DNA of 64,000 nt, taken from assembly GCA_050951845.1 (NCBI GenBank), contig JBMNJV010000004.1, positions 186,001 to 250,000 of the forward strand, written 5' to 3'. Within the stretch, counting starts at the first letter, position 1, and every line of letters starts with the position of its first letter. This document shows positions 40,216-48,215 of this stretch, piece after piece. The notes below the pieces were generated by a model that saw only the letters and a program-made list of their open reading frames with translations, did no database searches and was not told where the DNA came from. The position numbers were made by a program, and so were the translations under genes. This DNA is from UBA5436 sp050951845. GTDB taxonomy: Bacteria; Bacillota; Clostridia; Saccharofermentanales; DTU023.

Positions 40216-41670
40216 ATGAGCAAATTAGGAATTCAGGATGTTACGGTACGTGATGGTAATCAGTCGATTTTAGCAACACGTATGAAACGGGAAGATATTC
40301 TTGCTATTGCAGCTGCTTTGGACAAAGTCGGTTTTTATTCACTGGAAGTATGGGGTGGAGCTACATTTGATTCCGCATACCGCTTTTTGAATCAAAGTGC
40401 ATGGGAAAATCTGAGAGAAATTAATAAAGCAACTCCCAATACCAAATTGTCAATGTTACTCAGAGGGCAAAACATTGTAGGATATCGTCATTATGATAAC
40501 GATACCCTGGAACGTTTTATTCGTTTGACGATTGAAAACGGTATTGATATTTTACGAATATTCGATGCTTTAAACGATCCGGATAATGTAAAAAATGCAT
40601 TTAAATTCACCAAAAAATATGGTGGACATGTACAAGCGGCAATTGCATATACAGTCAGCCCGGTTCACAATAATGATTATTATGTCAAACTGGTAAAAAC
40701 TTATGAATCGATGGGTGCAGATTCAATTTGTATCAAAGACATGGCGGGAATAATAACACCTCAAACAGCGTATGAGCTGGTTTCAGCAATTAAGCAAGCT
40801 ACGGATCTTCCGTTGAATATGCATTCTCATACAACCGCCAATGCAACGTCTTTGGTAATGGAGCAAGCGATTAAAGCCGGTATTGACGTAGTAGACGGTT
40901 GCATTTCGCCTTTCTCAGGCGGAACCTCCCATTTGGCTGATGAAACATTACTTGAAGCTGCCAAGCTGGCAGGTCGGGAAACCGAGTTAAATCCGGATGC
41001 ATTGGATGAAGCTTATGAATTAGCGAATTCAATTGTCGAAAAATATATTGAATCGGGTGATCTCCGAGTTCGTTCTTTAATTCCTAATCCGAAAATATTG
41101 AAATATCAGGTTCCGGGCGGAATGTTATCAAATCTGTTAAGTCAATTGGAACAACAAAAATCGGCGGATAGATTACGCGAAGTCTTGGAAGAAATACCTG
41201 AAGTCAGAAAAGATCTGGGCTATCCGCCTCTGGTTACACCTTTATCACAAATGGTCGGAACGCAGGCTGTATTTAATGTTTTGCTCGGTGAGCGTTATAA
41301 AATTGTACCGAATGAAATAAAGGATTATGTTCAGGGACTGTATGGACGCGCTCCGGGTGAATTGAATCAGGATGTTGTTAATCAGATAATGCAACAAACT
41401 GTGAAAAAAGAAACCGTTTTGCAAGAAGAGATGCCTTTTGTATATGAAGATGACAAAATAAAACTGCAAAAATTACTGGGCAGAGAACCTGAAGAAGAAG
41501 AAGTCGTCGCTTATACGATTTTTCCGGAACCGGTGCGAAACTTTTATCAGAATTCCGCTGAAGCCGATTCCGAATCGCAATCGGAACAAGTTTCCGGAAC
41601 AACCAAGAAAACTGAACAAACCGATTCTGCTGAACCTATATCATTCCGTATGGTTCTGCCGACAGCTTGA
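40216..41670 (+). CDS. oadA: oxaloacetate decarboxylase-type carboxyltransferase (alpha) subunit, copy 1
   Basis: The start is ATG 40216, with AAAGAGG upstream; a TTG-initiated longer frame at 40165 has no ribosome site. The protein has 484 residues. It is the HMGL-like carboxyltransferase barrel that moves CO2 from a 2-oxoacid (normally oxaloacetate) to biotin, with 'LEVWGGATFDSAYRFLN', 'IRIFDALND'-type sequence, the metal-lysine motif KDMAGIITP and His-x-His as MHSHTT. The C-terminal part is the conserved post-barrel domain, ending without a biotin-binding domain, which is encoded separately. Deviations from the second copy are RDGNQS (against RDAQQS) and MHSHTTAN (against IHTHSTTG), so the substrate may differ. 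First gene of an operon with gamma, biotin carrier and beta. Confidence 0.88.
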   Translation: MSKLGIQDVTVRDGNQSILATRMKREDILAIAAALDKVGFYSLEVWGGATFDSAYRFLNQSAWENLREINKATPNTKLSMLLRGQNIVGYRHYDNDTLERFIRLTIENGIDILRIFDALNDPDNVKNAFKFTKKYGGHVQAAIAYTVSPVHNNDYYVKLVKTYESMGADSICIKDMAGIITPQTAYELVSAIKQATDLPLNMHSHTTANATSLVMEQAIKAGIDVVDGCISPFSGGTSHLADETLLEAAKLAGRETELNPDALDEAYELANSIVEKYIESGDLRVRSLIPNPKILKYQVPGGMLSNLLSQLEQQKSADRLREVLEEIPEVRKDLGYPPLVTPLSQMVGTQAVFNVLLGERYKIVPNEIKDYVQGLYGRAPGELNQDVVNQIMQQTVKKETVLQEEMPFVYEDDKIKLQKLLGREPEEEEVVAYTIFPEPVRNFYQNSAEADSESQSEQVSGTTKKTEQTDSAEPISFRMVLPTA

Positions 41671-41681
41671 GGAGATGACAG

Positions 41682-41996
41682 ATGAATAGTTTATTTTTAG
41701 TACTGGAAAAATATAGTATGGGAGAAGGAATAATTGTTTCTTTATTTTCGATGTTGATAGTATTTTTGATATTGTTACTGTTATCAGTAATATTTGCACT
41801 TTTGAAATATATTCCTTTTAAAGATAAAGAACAAAACAGTAAGAAACCTGTAGCGGCCGGTGCTCATAATCAGACGCAGATATCATCTGCTGACGATGCA
41901 GAAGAACAGATGGTAGCGATGTTGGTTGCTTCCTGTTTGGCGAAAGATGAAATCAACGGCGATATCAGAGTGGTTTCGGTTGAACGAACAAAATAA
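41682..41996 (+). CDS. oadG: sodium-pump decarboxylase gamma subunit, copy 1
   Basis: This is a 104-residue protein with one N-terminal membrane helix (about 20-45, IVSLFSMLIVFLILLLLSVI-like) and a charged C-terminal half ending in the usual small domain ('EEQMVAMLVASCLAKDEING'). It matches the OadG family, in which the subunit holds the alpha and beta subunits together at the membrane and binds zinc in some species. GGAGATGACAG precedes the ATG, 11 bases after the alpha stop. The length is typical. The assignment is supported mainly by order in the operon, since gamma subunits are poorly conserved. Confidence 0.85.
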   Translation: MNSLFLVLEKYSMGEGIIVSLFSMLIVFLILLLLSVIFALLKYIPFKDKEQNSKKPVAAGAHNQTQISSADDAEEQMVAMLVASCLAKDEINGDIRVVSVERTK

Positions 41997-42047
41997 TCAT
42001 AACATATTAAAAAAATATATTAGAAATAGATAGTCTTAGGAGGAACA

Positions 42048-42398
42048 ATGAAAACATATCGTATAGCAGTAGGTGACAAAGAGTATATTGTCAAAGTGGA
42101 AGAAATAACAGAAGACACAGTAGTCCAAGAAACGGTAGTCCAAGATACAGTTGCAGCTCCGGCGGCTCCTGTTGTCGGAGCTGAAGCTGAGGTAATCGAA
42201 GCTCCTTTACAAGGTTTGATATTATCGGTCTGCGTCAAGCCCGGTGATATTGTAAAAAAAGGTGAAACTATCTTGATTATTGAAGCAATGAAATTGGAAA
42301 ATGAAGTTGTTGCTCCACAAGACGGTGTTATTCAGCAAATATTTGTTACTCAAGGTCAAACTGTTAATGCTGAAGATGCTCTTTACAGTATAGCTTAG
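42048..42398 (+). CDS. biotin carboxyl carrier protein of the decarboxylase, copy 1
   Basis: This 116-residue protein has an N-terminal strand (YRIAVGDKEYIVKVEEI), an Ala/Pro/Thr-rich hinge (about residues 22-48), and a C-terminal biotinyl domain with EAMKLEN; the lysine to be biotinylated is Lys82. It carries the carboxyl group from the alpha subunit to the membrane beta subunit. In many organisms this domain is fused to the end of the alpha subunit; here it is separate. AGGAGG lies 5 bases before the ATG. A biotin ligase elsewhere in the genome is needed. Confidence 0.95.
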   Translation: MKTYRIAVGDKEYIVKVEEITEDTVVQETVVQDTVAAPAAPVVGAEAEVIEAPLQGLILSVCVKPGDIVKKGETILIIEAMKLENEVVAPQDGVIQQIFVTQGQTVNAEDALYSIA

Positions 42399-42410
42399 TG
42401 AGGTGTTATC

Positions 42411-43529
42411 ATGTTAGATATGATCGTCGATTTTTTTAAGTCCAGCGGTCTTTTTGCTCTTGATCTCAGAACAGGAATTATGTTGATAGTTGCCTGCATC
42501 TTATTATATTTAGCTATCAAAAAAGGATATGAACCTTATTTGTTAATTCCGATTGCTTTCGGAATGTTGTTGGCCAATTTACCTTTAGGTGCCATGAGTT
42601 CACATGATGAAGGCGGCCTATTATATTATCTTTATCAAGGTATAAGCTTAGGTATTTATCCGCCGTTAATTTTCTTGGGCGTCGGTGCTTCAACCGACTT
42701 CGGACCTTTGATTGCCAATCCGAAAAGCATGCTTTTAGGGGCTGCAGCTCAGCTGGGAATTTTTGTAGCGTTTCTGGGCGCGCTTGTACTCGGTTTTACA
42801 CCGCAAGAAGCTTCTTCAATCGGTATAATCGGCGGTGCAGACGGTCCGACAGCACTCTATTTAACCAGTAAACTGGCACCGCATTTATTAGGTGCGATTG
42901 CAATTGCAGCTTATTCATATATGGCATTGGTTCCGGTTATTCAGCCGCCGATCATGAGACTTTTAACGACTAAAGAAGAGCGTCAAATTGAAATGAAGAG
43001 TGTACGCAAGGTATCACAAGGAGAAAAAATCTTGTTTCCGATTGTTACAACTATCGTGGTTAGTTTGCTTGTTCCTTCAGCTGCACCTTTAGTAGGGATG
43101 TTGATGCTGGGTAACTTGATTAAAGAATCAGGTGTAGTTCCTCATCTCATTACTGCTGCCAAAGACACGATTATGTACACAGTTACAATTTTGCTCGGGA
43201 CCACGGTTGGCGCGACAGCGTCTTCAGACAGGTTTTTACATCCGCAGACTTTAGGTATTTTAGCCATGGGTTTAGTCGCATTTGCACTTGGTACCGCGGG
43301 AGGAGTACTTTTTGCTAAAATTATGAATCTGTTCAGCAAAGAAAAAGTAAACCCTTTAATCGGTTCGGCAGGTGTCTCGGCTGTACCGATGGCTGCCAGA
43401 GTTTCACAAAAAGTAGGACAAGAAGAGAATCCCAGAAACTTCTTACTTATGCATGCGATGGGTCCTAATGTAGCCGGTGTTATCGGTTCTGCGGTTGCTG
43501 CCGGTCTTTTACTGAATTTGTTCGGCTAA
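42411..43529 (+). CDS. oadB: sodium-translocating decarboxylase beta subunit, copy 1
   Basis: This is a 372-residue membrane protein with about 10 hydrophobic segments. It decarboxylates carboxybiotin and exports Na+. The hallmark motif 'IGIIGGADGPTALYLTSKLA' contains the aspartate that corresponds to the sodium-binding Asp203 of Klebsiella OadB, and 'SYMALVPVIQPPIMRLLTTK' is the next conserved segment. The end 'GPNVAGVIGSAVAAGLLLNL' is typical. GAGGTG precedes the ATG and the gap to the biotin carrier gene is 12 bases. A strong terminator follows at 43619. The beta subunit is the last gene of this operon. Confidence 0.95.
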   Translation: MLDMIVDFFKSSGLFALDLRTGIMLIVACILLYLAIKKGYEPYLLIPIAFGMLLANLPLGAMSSHDEGGLLYYLYQGISLGIYPPLIFLGVGASTDFGPLIANPKSMLLGAAAQLGIFVAFLGALVLGFTPQEASSIGIIGGADGPTALYLTSKLAPHLLGAIAIAAYSYMALVPVIQPPIMRLLTTKEERQIEMKSVRKVSQGEKILFPIVTTIVVSLLVPSAAPLVGMLMLGNLIKESGVVPHLITAAKDTIMYTVTILLGTTVGATASSDRFLHPQTLGILAMGLVAFALGTAGGVLFAKIMNLFSKEKVNPLIGSAGVSAVPMAARVSQKVGQEENPRNFLLMHAMGPNVAGVIGSAVAAGLLLNLFG

Positions 43530-43618
43530 AGAATTTGATTATAAGTTAAAGAACTGATTGAGTAAATTTATCTGAAAAACTAGAAATATAATTATAATTA
43601 AGAATAAATAATGATTAT

Positions 43619-43656
43619 AAAAGGGAATGACGTTTGAGTGTCATTCCCTTTTTATC
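43619..43656. terminator. strong terminator between convergent transcription units
   Basis: A 13-bp stem, AAAAGGGAATGAC with its complement, around an 8-base loop, with T-run on the + side and A-run on the other, so usable in both directions. It lies between the first beta-subunit gene and the reverse-strand DUF4190 gene. Confidence 0.85.
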
Positions 43657-43724
43657 TTACGGGTTATAGAATCTGAGTGAATTATTATTGTTAGGATTTA
43701 CTAAATATCTTAACAATTTCTAAA

Positions 43725-44441
43725 CTATCTGAATTCATTAAAAAGGTCGTCTAATCCGTCTAATCCGTCTAATGCTGAATAGGCTGCATTCCTGGCAGAG
43801 CAAAGACATGCTGCACAAGCAATGGTTGTGATCAGGCTTAATCCGAGTCCTACAGAGCTTACAATTATACCTGCAATAGCCAAACCGGACTCTGTATTTT
43901 TCTTTTTTGACATGATTCCCAAAATAAGACCGGCTATTCCGCAAATTATCCCTATAATCCCTGCCCATGGGAAAACAAAAACACTAAGAATTATTGAAAG
44001 CAAGAAAGCCAAGATCGAAATTGAACCTAAAATTACTGAAACAATTCCCATACTGTCAGTTTGACCTGAGCTTGCACCAGGTTGCGGATATTGTTGAGTA
44101 CCTGATTGATAAGGCGGCTGTCCCGGCTGTTGATAGGGTGGCTGTCCCGGCTGTTGATAAGGCGGTTGTCCAGGTTGTTGATAAGGTGGCTGATGAGCAG
44201 GCGCTTGTTGAACCTGTGCCGATTGATATGGTGTTTGTTGTGCCTGTTGATATGGTGCCTGTTGATATGGCGCCTGTTGTTGAGATTGTTGTGCCCGTTG
44301 CTGATAAGGTGACGGAGCTTGAGGCAGTGGTTGCTGAAATGAATTTGCGTTGGCTGCGTCTTGCTGCTCGAGCGCATTTGTATCTGAGTTAGGTACGTTG
44401 ACATCCTGATTAGATTGCTCATTATTATTATTTTGATCCAT
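43725..44441 (-). CDS. DUF4190-type membrane protein with Gln/Pro-rich repeats
   Basis: The start is taken at ATG 44441 (MDQNNNNEQ) because AAGGAG lies 7 bases upstream; a longer frame from 44456 begins before that site. The first 135 residues are low-complexity Gln/Pro/Tyr/Ala, including three tandem PPYQQPGQ units. The remaining part has two hydrophobic segments: 'IVSVILGSISILAFLLSIIL' and 'WAGIIGIICGIAGLILGIMS', the DUF4190 signature, then a third, 'ESGLAIAGIIVSSVGLGLSL', and a Cys-containing end. The family has no known function. The protein is probably inserted in the cytoplasmic membrane with the disordered head outside or in the cytoplasm. Confidence 0.85.
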   Translation of the reverse strand: MDQNNNNEQSNQDVNVPNSDTNALEQQDAANANSFQQPLPQAPSPYQQRAQQSQQQAPYQQAPYQQAQQTPYQSAQVQQAPAHQPPYQQPGQPPYQQPGQPPYQQPGQPPYQSGTQQYPQPGASSGQTDSMGIVSVILGSISILAFLLSIILSVFVFPWAGIIGIICGIAGLILGIMSKKKNTESGLAIAGIIVSSVGLGLSLITTIACAACLCSARNAAYSALDGLDGLDDLFNEFR

Positions 44442-44562
44442 ATCTATCTCCTTCATTTTTTATTGTAAGATTTCCGGATTTAATTAACAGTTTCATATAA
44501 TGAACTGTTCAAAACAAGTTTACTAAACTAATTTGTAAACATCAATATTTGATTAATGATCT

Positions 44563-44619
44563 TAATTAATTGAACAACATGATTACTTGAACAATATAAT
44601 TAATTGAACAACATGATTA
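44563..44619 (+). repeat. two 23-bp direct repeats in AT-rich spacer
   Basis: Copies at 44563-44585 and 44597-44619, identical by eye, with core TTGAACAACATGATTA. A third partial copy (GAACATGATTAA) follows at about 44627. They lie between the beta-2 stop and the DUF4190 start. Confidence 0.7.
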
Positions 44620-44647
44620 ATCAAAGAACATGATTAATAGATATTAC

Positions 44648-45763
44648 TCATAATAACATTGCTATTAATACTGAACCTGCTATAATCGAACCGATTTGTC
44701 CCGATACATTGGCACTGATGGCCGGCATGAGGATGAAGTTGGTAGGATCTTCTTTGACCGCCATCCTTTGAATGACTCTTGCCGACATCGGGAAAGCTGA
44801 AATACCACATGCACCGATCATCGGATTGAGTTTTTCTTTGAGGAAGATGTTTAAAATTTTTGCTAACAGCACTCCGCCGACAGTATCAAAAACAAAAGCT
44901 AACAAACCTATAAAGAGGATTAATAATGTTTCCAGAGCTATAAAGCGCTCAGCAACCATTGTAGATCCTATAGTGACCCCCATTAACAGAGTAACAATAT
45001 TGGCTAATTCTTTCTGTGCTGCTTCGGATAAAGCATTAACGACTAAAGATTCACGCAATAAATTACCGAACATCAAGGAACCGATCAACGGGGTGGAGGT
45101 GGGAGCGATAAATCCTGCTACCAGAATAACCATGATCGGAAAGGTAATTTTAATACTTTTTTTGACCGTCAAATCGTAATCTGCATCCATCCGGATTAAA
45201 CGTTCTTGTCTTGAAGTTAAAAGTTTAATGACGGGAGGTTGAATAATAGGAACGAGTGCCATATAAGAATATGCAGCAACTGTGATAGGTCCTAAATATT
45301 TTTGAGCAAATAAACCTGCGACATAAATGGAGGTGGGACCGTCAGCTGCTCCGATAATACCGATAGCGACTGATTCTCTTAAAGTAAACATACCGGTGGC
45401 ATTTGCCAGCAGCATGGCGACAAAAATACCCATTTGAGCAGCTGCACCGAATAATAGCATAACCGGTCGCTTGAGAAGAGGAGAAAAATCAATCATTGCA
45501 CCGATACCGATAAAAATCAAAACCGGGAATAATTCATTGGCGATACCGGCATTATAAAGAACATTTAACCAACCACCTTCAACGATGGAAGAAGAGAGAG
45601 GGATATTGGCCAGAATACAACCGACACCCATCGGTAAGAGTAAAACCGGCTCATATTCTTTTTTAATAGCAAGATAGATTAAGAGTATTCCGATTGCCAG
45701 CATAATGCCATGTTTCCATGTGAAATTAGTAAATCCGGAAATTAAACTTTGAAAAGCGTCCAT
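44648..45763 (-). CDS. oadB: sodium-translocating decarboxylase beta subunit, copy 2
   Basis: This 371-residue membrane protein is a paralogue of the beta subunit at 42411-43529. The sodium-site motif is IGIIGAADGPTSIYVAG, keeping the key aspartate, and 'SYMALVPIIQPPVIKLLTSR' matches the partner segment of copy 1. It has about 10 membrane helices. It decarboxylates carboxybiotin and pumps Na+ outward, so that free energy of decarboxylation becomes a sodium gradient. It is the last gene of the second operon, 42 bases after the biotin carrier gene. The sequence differs enough from copy 1 to rule out a recent duplication. Confidence 0.95.
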   Translation of the reverse strand: MDAFQSLISGFTNFTWKHGIMLAIGILLIYLAIKKEYEPVLLLPMGVGCILANIPLSSSIVEGGWLNVLYNAGIANELFPVLIFIGIGAMIDFSPLLKRPVMLLFGAAAQMGIFVAMLLANATGMFTLRESVAIGIIGAADGPTSIYVAGLFAQKYLGPITVAAYSYMALVPIIQPPVIKLLTSRQERLIRMDADYDLTVKKSIKITFPIMVILVAGFIAPTSTPLIGSLMFGNLLRESLVVNALSEAAQKELANIVTLLMGVTIGSTMVAERFIALETLLILFIGLLAFVFDTVGGVLLAKILNIFLKEKLNPMIGACGISAFPMSARVIQRMAVKEDPTNFILMPAISANVSGQIGSIIAGSVLIAMLL

Positions 45764-45805
45764 TATAATACCTTTCTTGTAACGAATCTTTAGTTGAAAT
45801 TCAGT

Positions 45806-46204
45806 CTAGGTCAAAACGATGAGAATTTGCGAAGTTTCCACTTTGACTCCGGTTTCAATTAAAATCTGATTTACAATTCCGGCTCTGGGAGCAACGATCT
45901 CATTTTCCATTTTCATGGCTTCGATAATACATAACTTTTGATCTTTTTGAACGGGATCACCAATATTTACCGATACTTCAATGACTGATCCCGGCATCGG
46001 AGCGCAGACTTTAAGTCCGTCTGAAATCGTTTCAACGGCAGGAACAGATGGAGAAGCGGAGGGAGGTGTGGTTGCTTCTGTGATGACTGTCGGGACAGAA
46101 GCGGCAGTAACAACCGGTGTATCGGTAATTTCAAGCATGCGGGCTTCACCGCGTTCAACTTCGACCAGATAATCTTTTCCGTTTAATGATACTTTATATT
46201 TCAT
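45806..46204 (-). CDS. biotin carboxyl carrier protein of the decarboxylase, copy 2
   Basis: This 132-residue protein has an N-terminal strand 'KYKVSLNGKDYLVEVERGEA', a Pro/Ala/Thr-rich flexible hinge (about 30-65), and a biotinyl domain with EAMKMEN, in which Lys98 is the biotin site. As in copy 1, the domain is not fused to the alpha subunit. It should shuttle CO2 between alpha and beta subunits at the membrane. The second operon is transcribed right to left: alpha, gamma, carrier, beta. The gap to the gamma gene is 38 bases. Confidence 0.95.
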   Translation of the reverse strand: MKYKVSLNGKDYLVEVERGEARMLEITDTPVVTAASVPTVITEATTPPSASPSVPAVETISDGLKVCAPMPGSVIEVSVNIGDPVQKDQKLCIIEAMKMENEIVAPRAGIVNQILIETGVKVETSQILIVLT

Positions 46205-46242
46205 ATTTAACCTTTCGTATTATATATTCTGCATAATTCATA

Positions 46243-46644
46243 TTATTTTTGTTCTGTTTCAAGTGAACGAATCGACTTAAAATACAATTCATTCAACGGA
46301 ACTTGCATTTTATCTGCAACAATAGCCATCAAAAAGGCCGCCGTTTTATCATCGACATCATGCAAGTCACATTCACCTTGAGCATGGGAAACAGTTTCCG
46401 GATTAATGTCTTCTTTACTTGTTTCTTTACGGGAGGAGGATATAAAAGTCTCTGCCTGTTCCGGTTTTTGATGTTTTCCTGCTTGATTTGCCGTTTTTTG
46501 CATAAGAGCGATAATCAGCCAAAATAGCATTAAAACAACAAAAACAGCTGCAAATCCGATGATGGCAATTAAAAGAATTGAGGGATCATCGGGACGATCT
46601 GCAGAAGCAGCTGCAGCATAAGCAGATGCGAATAAGCTAAACAT
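46243..46644 (-). CDS. oadG: sodium-pump decarboxylase gamma subunit, copy 2
   Basis: This 133-residue protein starts at ATG 46644, which shares its A with the alpha-subunit stop (TAATG) and follows GGAGGAAG. It has a possible N-terminal signal-like stretch (FSLFASAYAAAASA), one membrane helix (about 25-50, 'ILLIAIIGFAAVFVVLMLFW'), and a charged C-terminus containing 'DDKTAAFLMAIVADKM', matching the small end domain of copy 1 ('EEQMVAMLVASCLAKDE'). This supports gamma-subunit identity in both operons. Coupled translation with alpha would balance the two subunits. Confidence 0.85.
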   Translation of the reverse strand: MFSLFASAYAAAASADRPDDPSILLIAIIGFAAVFVVLMLFWLIIALMQKTANQAGKHQKPEQAETFISSSRKETSKEDINPETVSHAQGECDLHDVDDKTAAFLMAIVADKMQVPLNELYFKSIRSLETEQK

Positions 46645-48029
46645 TATACTTCCTCCCATTCTTCGATTGTGTATCGTACAGTTTTCTTTTCCTGTTTTTC
46701 TCGATTTTTCAAAAAACGCTTAGCTATTTGCGGAAACATTATATAGGACAAAACATCTTCATCTGATTTAGCCAATGTTCCGAGCTTTTCTTTAGCGGCA
46801 TTCATACCGTTTTTCAATTTAGCAGATGAACGGTGAGTGATTGGTTGTTGATCACCGAGAAATTTTCTTTGTAAATCAGGATTGATTTCACCCGGAGCCA
46901 TCCCGTATTCACCATGCAAATAAGCAACAATTTCTTTGGATACATTCTGATAGCGTTTTCCGCATAAAACATTTTGTGTTGCCTGAACACCGACCATTTG
47001 ACTCATGGGTGTTACTAACGGGGGATAACCCAGATCTTTACGTACCAGAGGAACTTCGGTTAACACTTCCTCAAAACGTTCAATAGCATTTAAGTCTTTT
47101 AATTGGGAAATTAAATTGGAAAGCATCCCGCCCGGTACTTTATAATTTAATGCATTGGTTCTGGTACCTAAAACATAAGGATCAATTAAGCCGGATTCTA
47201 TATATTGTTGATATAAAGGCAAGAAAAAGTGATCAACTTCATTCATTTTTTCGATATTAATTCCGGTTTGATAGCCCATTTGTTCCAGGGCAAAGACCAT
47301 AGTTTCTGTAGCAGGTTGAGAAGTGCCGCCGGAAAATGAAGAAATTGCCGTGTCAATGACATCAGCACCTGCTTCAACAGCTTTGAGCAAAGACATGAAA
47401 CCCATACCGGTTGTGGAATGGGTATGAATATGTAATGGCAGTTTAGTTGTTTCTTTTATTGCGGAAACTAATTCGAAAATCTCATATGGTGTAATAACTC
47501 CTGCCATGTCTTTGATTGCGACTGAGCTGCCACCCATGTTTTCTATTTCTTTTACCAATTGCACATATTTCTCAATGTTGTGAACAGGACTTGTTGTGTA
47601 GCAAATTGCGATTTGAGCTTCTGCTCCGTGTTTTCGTGTTGCTTCAACTGCGACTTCAATATTACGTAAATCATTTAAAGCGTCAAAAATCCGGATTACA
47701 TCAATACCGTTTTTAATTGAAAGACGCACAAGTTCTCTGACTACATCATCGGGATAAGGCTTATAACCTAAAAGATTTTGCCCGCGTAACAGCATTTGCA
47801 GTTTTGTGTCGGGACAAGCTTCTTTAATTTTGCGAAGTCTTTCCCAAGGATCCTCATTCAGGAAACGCAAGCAACTGTCAAAAGTGGCTCCGCCCCAACA
47901 TTCAAGTGATTCATAACCAACTTGATTCAGAACAGGCAGAATATCCTGAAAATCAGAGAAAGGCATTCTGGTTGCCATTAGTGATTGTTGTGCATCACGC
48001 AAGACGGTTTCTGTAATTCCTATTTTCAT
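46644..48029 (-). CDS. oadA: oxaloacetate decarboxylase alpha (carboxyltransferase) subunit, copy 2
   Basis: This 461-residue protein has canonical carboxyltransferase motifs: RDAQQSLMATRM at the start, 'LECWGGATFDSCLRFLNEDP', 'IRIFDALND', KDMAGVITP with the carbamylated-lysine position, and IHTHSTTG as the His-x-His metal site. It keeps the residues expected for oxaloacetate decarboxylation better than copy 1 does. The C-terminal domain ends with 'YIMFPQIAKRFLKNREKQEK' and has no biotin domain. GAGG lies upstream of the ATG. First gene of the second operon. Together, the subunits convert oxaloacetate to pyruvate and CO2 and export Na+. Pyruvate carboxylase transfers the same group but is longer, so this is a decarboxylase or a close relative. 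Confidence 0.93.
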   Translation of the reverse strand: MKIGITETVLRDAQQSLMATRMPFSDFQDILPVLNQVGYESLECWGGATFDSCLRFLNEDPWERLRKIKEACPDTKLQMLLRGQNLLGYKPYPDDVVRELVRLSIKNGIDVIRIFDALNDLRNIEVAVEATRKHGAEAQIAICYTTSPVHNIEKYVQLVKEIENMGGSSVAIKDMAGVITPYEIFELVSAIKETTKLPLHIHTHSTTGMGFMSLLKAVEAGADVIDTAISSFSGGTSQPATETMVFALEQMGYQTGINIEKMNEVDHFFLPLYQQYIESGLIDPYVLGTRTNALNYKVPGGMLSNLISQLKDLNAIERFEEVLTEVPLVRKDLGYPPLVTPMSQMVGVQATQNVLCGKRYQNVSKEIVAYLHGEYGMAPGEINPDLQRKFLGDQQPITHRSSAKLKNGMNAAKEKLGTLAKSDEDVLSYIMFPQIAKRFLKNREKQEKKTVRYTIEEWEEV

Positions 48030-48179
48030 AGTGGTACCTCGTTATAAATTCTATAGAAATTGAAACTGTTTTAGTTTTCAGTCTCAACAGAAAAAGTTTT
48101 TCCAATAAAGTTTAACATATTTTGCCGAGTTATCTCCATCAGCATCTATGTTTTCAAATATTATTCATTAGATTTTACA

Positions 48180-48215
48180 GATTCTAAAGATTCCAATGAT
48201 TCCAAAGATTCTAAT
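48180..48215 (-). repeat. four 9-bp tandem repeats at the 3' end of the Lgt-like gene
   Basis: Reading the + strand, GATTCTAAA, GATTCCAAT, GATTCCAAA and GATTCTAAT lie head to tail. The last copy covers the stop codon (48211-48213) of the Lgt-like gene. Expansion or contraction would alter the C-terminus or the downstream spacer. Confidence 0.7.

Noticed and set aside
43994..44392. forward open frames rich in Val/Ala/Asp opposite the DUF4190 gene
   Set aside because: Antisense shadows of the Gln/Pro-rich repeats; no ribosome site and no family resemblance.
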